Shown here piece after piece: positions 6,955-8,130 of a DNA stretch of 8,130 bases. A model generated the notes under the pieces. The model was not told the DNA's origin and did not search any database. It saw only the letters and a program-made list of their open reading frames with translations. How positions within the stretch are numbered: the stretch's first letter is position 1; every line of letters starts with the position of its first letter. The stretch comes from Rhodocyclaceae bacterium (GTDB lineage Bacteria; Pseudomonadota; Gammaproteobacteria; Burkholderiales; Rhodocyclaceae): NCBI GenBank assembly GCA_013821865.1, contig PNJM01000113.1:1-8130 (forward strand), read 5' to 3'. The position numbers and the translations under genes were made by a program.

Positions 6955-7018
6955 GAGGAGTGAGGAGTGAGGGGCAAAACCTGCGCCGTCTCCACTCCTC
7001 ACCCCTTACTCCTTACTC
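6955..7018 (-). repeat. Inverted heptamer-repeat element 2 (yicC-gmk junction)
   Basis: Read on the minus strand, four 7-nt units of the form GRGTNNN run from 7018 to 6991 (GAGTAAG twice, GGGTGAG, GAGTGGA). A 15-nt core (6990-6976) contains GGCGC and ends in TTTT. Three units of the complementary form follow from 6975 to 6955: one divergent GCCCCTC, then ACTCCTC twice. A 10-bp perfect inverted repeat joins 6960-6969 to 6993-7002. The first unit overlaps the end of yicC: its GAG is the last sense codon and its next three bases are the TAA stop. The element ends 6 nt before the gmk ATG. Its layout and orientation match element 1, but the variable triplets are GAG/AAG and CTC instead of TTC and GAA. 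Confidence 0.75.
7000..7014 (-). promoter_or_regulatory. Shine-Dalgarno plus GTG inside element 2, in frame with gmk
   Basis: Read on the minus strand, AAGGAG (7014-7009) is followed after 6 nt by GTG (7002-7000), which is in frame with gmk and gives an 18-residue extension ahead of the conserved methionine. The ribosome site overlaps the yicC stop TAA. The other arm of the element carries ACTCCTC units that could pair with these GAGGAG-like bases and hide the site. Whether ribosomes use it is inference. Confidence 0.4.
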
Positions 7019-7879
7019 TATGTTCTGCACCTGTTCGCGCATCTGCTCGATGAGCAGCTTCAGCTCCACCGCGATGCCGGTGATCTCGGTCGACACCGAC
7101 TTCGAAGCCAGCGTGTTGGCCTCGCGGTTGAGCTCCTGCATGAGGAAATCCAGCCTTTTGCCGACCGCGCCGCCCTTGGCGACGACGCGCGCCACTTCGT
7201 CGAGATGCGCAGTCAGGCGGGAAATCTCCTCGGCCACGTCGATCCTCGCGGCGAACAGGCCGACTTCCTGGCGGATGCGCTCTTCGTCCTGGCTCGCCAG
7301 CACCTCGCGCAGCCGTGCCGCCAGCCGCTCCTGGTAATCGGCAATCGCCTGCGGCACCCTGGGCCCCGCCTCGGCCACCAGGGCGCGCATGCGCGCCACC
7401 CGCTCGGTGATCGTCGCCGCCAGCTTCCCGCCTTCGCGCCCCCGCGTCGCCAGCAGCTCGTCGAGCGCCGACAGGGCCAGCGCCGCGCATTCCTTCTGCA
7501 AGGTCTCGGCACCGAGCTGCTCGTCGCCCATCATGCCGGGCCAGCGCAAAACCTCGGCCACCGAAAGCGGCGCCGCGTCGGCAATCTGGTCCTGCACCGC
7601 CTGCTGCAGCGTGCCGAGCTGGATCAGCAGGGCCCGGTTGAGCGAGGCCTCGCGCGGCGCGGCCGTGGAGGGCAGCAGGTTGAGCCGGCAGTCGACCTTG
7701 CCGCGGTTGAGCTTCGTCGCGATCAGCTCGCGCAGCGAAGGCTCGACGATGCGCACTTCCTCGGCGATGCGGAAGTTCATGTCGAGGTAGCGCGAGTTGA
7801 CCGTGCGCAGCTCCAGATGCAGGATGCCGCGCCCGATGTCGCGCATCTGCACGGCATATCCGGTCATGCTGTATATCAT
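7013..7879 (-). CDS. yicC: YicC/YloC family endoribonuclease
   Basis: This 288-residue protein has the family's usual length. It starts MIYSMTGYA, the hallmark N-terminus, then LRTVNSRYLDMNFRI (residues about 25-39) and a long charged, probably helical middle. The conserved C-terminal DUF1732 part is GKRLDFLMQELNREANTL, followed by KLLIEQMREQVQNIE. Family knowledge: E. coli YicC is an endoribonuclease implicated in decay of the small RNA RyhB, and B. subtilis YloC is related. The ATG at 7879 has GGGTGG upstream at plausible spacing; the next methionine (residue 5) would cut into the conserved start. It is the first gene of the minus-strand run, with a candidate promoter just upstream. Its stop codon lies inside heptamer element 2. 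Confidence 0.93.
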   Translation of the reverse strand: MIYSMTGYAVQMRDIGRGILHLELRTVNSRYLDMNFRIAEEVRIVEPSLRELIATKLNRGKVDCRLNLLPSTAAPREASLNRALLIQLGTLQQAVQDQIADAAPLSVAEVLRWPGMMGDEQLGAETLQKECAALALSALDELLATRGREGGKLAATITERVARMRALVAEAGPRVPQAIADYQERLAARLREVLASQDEERIRQEVGLFAARIDVAEEISRLTAHLDEVARVVAKGGAVGKRLDFLMQELNREANTLASKSVSTEITGIAVELKLLIEQMREQVQNIE

Positions 7880-7919
7880 GGGGCCACCCTGGCGCGCGGC
7901 CGCTTACGGCACCGCGGAA

Positions 7920-7948
7920 ATAATGAGACAATCATGCGCGTATCTTAA
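7920..7948 (-). promoter_or_regulatory. Candidate sigma70 promoter for the yicC-gmk-rpoZ-spoT run
   Basis: On the minus strand TTAAGA (7948-7943; four of six matches to TTGACA) and CATTAT (7925-7920; four of six matches to TATAAT) are separated by exactly 17 bp. Transcription would start near 7913, leaving a leader of about 35 nt before the yicC ATG. The site lies in the 80-bp spacer between the divergent yicC and kinase genes, the only obvious place for a promoter of this gene run. I found no equally good pair reading toward the kinase gene. Confidence 0.35.
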
Positions 7949-7959
7949 CGCCTTGCATC

Positions 7960-8130
7960 ATGCCGCCACAAGCAAACGTTCCCCTTGCGCCGGGATATCA
8001 GCTCGAGGAATACCGCATCGAGCGCCAGCTCTCGCTGGGCGGCTTCTCCATCGTCTACCTGGCCTTCGACGGGGAAGGCGCGCCGGTCGCCATCAAGGAA
8101 TACCTGCCCAACACCCTGGCGCTGCGCAGC
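7960..8130 (+). CDS. Serine/threonine protein kinase (5' end only)
   Basis: Only the first 57 residues lie in the window and the frame is open to the edge. After a short leader, YRIERQLSLGGFSIVYLAF (residues 18-36) is the glycine-rich ATP loop of Hanks-type kinases, and VAIKEYLP (43-50) carries the ATP-binding lysine K46. The form LGGFSIVYLA with IKEYLP is familiar from betaproteobacterial kinases that often sit near yicC together with a PP2C phosphatase; no phosphatase is visible here. An in-frame stop (TAA at 7946-7948) lies upstream of the ATG at 7960 and I see no other start between them, but its ribosome site is weak. The gene is divergent from yicC across an 80-bp spacer. Substrates and the C-terminal part are unknown. 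Confidence 0.88.
   Translation, partial: MPPQANVPLAPGYQLEEYRIERQLSLGGFSIVYLAFDGEGAPVAIKEYLPNTLALRS

Noticed and set aside
7205..7948. A 247-codon plus-strand frame opposite yicC running toward the kinase gene
   Set aside because: Antisense to the full length-matched yicC gene, with no motif; it ends before the kinase start and is in a different frame.

Overview
The window is dense, GC-rich proteobacterial DNA with almost no non-coding space. Gene content and order point to a betaproteobacterium, probably near the Rhodocyclales/Nitrosomonadales: yicC, gmk, rpoZ and spoT in a row, a DUF3460 gene, an exonuclease/GIY-YIG fusion, and a divergent serine/threonine kinase next to yicC. This assignment rests on remembered gene neighbourhoods and protein similarity, not on a search.

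Left part (1-1702, plus strand): the 3' end of a branched-chain amino acid (or related) ABC transporter ATPase of the LivF type, a small MIP18/DUF59 metal-sulfur cluster assembly factor, and a polytopic membrane protein with about 12 hydrophobic segments and histidines placed somewhat as in NnrS-type proteins. These three are closely spaced and probably co-transcribed.

Centre and right (7879 down to 1706, minus strand): one long run of seven genes, in transcription order yicC (endoribonuclease), gmk (GMP kinase), rpoZ (RNA polymerase omega), spoT (bifunctional ppGpp synthetase/hydrolase), a DUF3460 protein, a DnaQ-like exonuclease fused to a GIY-YIG nuclease domain, and an RluF-like 23S rRNA pseudouridine synthase. 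The first four link GTP supply, ppGpp turnover and the polymerase subunit through which ppGpp acts. The last gene converges on the membrane-protein gene with a 3-nt gap. At the right edge a serine/threonine kinase gene starts on the plus strand, divergent from yicC.

The main unexplained feature is a pair of intergenic elements inside the minus-strand gene run, at 3586-3674 and 6955-7018. Both are arrays of 7-nt units in inverted orientation (GRGTNNN on one arm, ACYCNNN on the other, read on the minus strand) around a core containing GGCGC followed by TTTT. The variable triplets differ between the elements but complement each other between the main paired arms of each element. Both elements have the same orientation, begin at or just after the stop codon of the upstream gene, and nearly fill the spacer to the next gene. 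One supplies the yicC stop codon and a good Shine-Dalgarno/GTG pair in frame with gmk.
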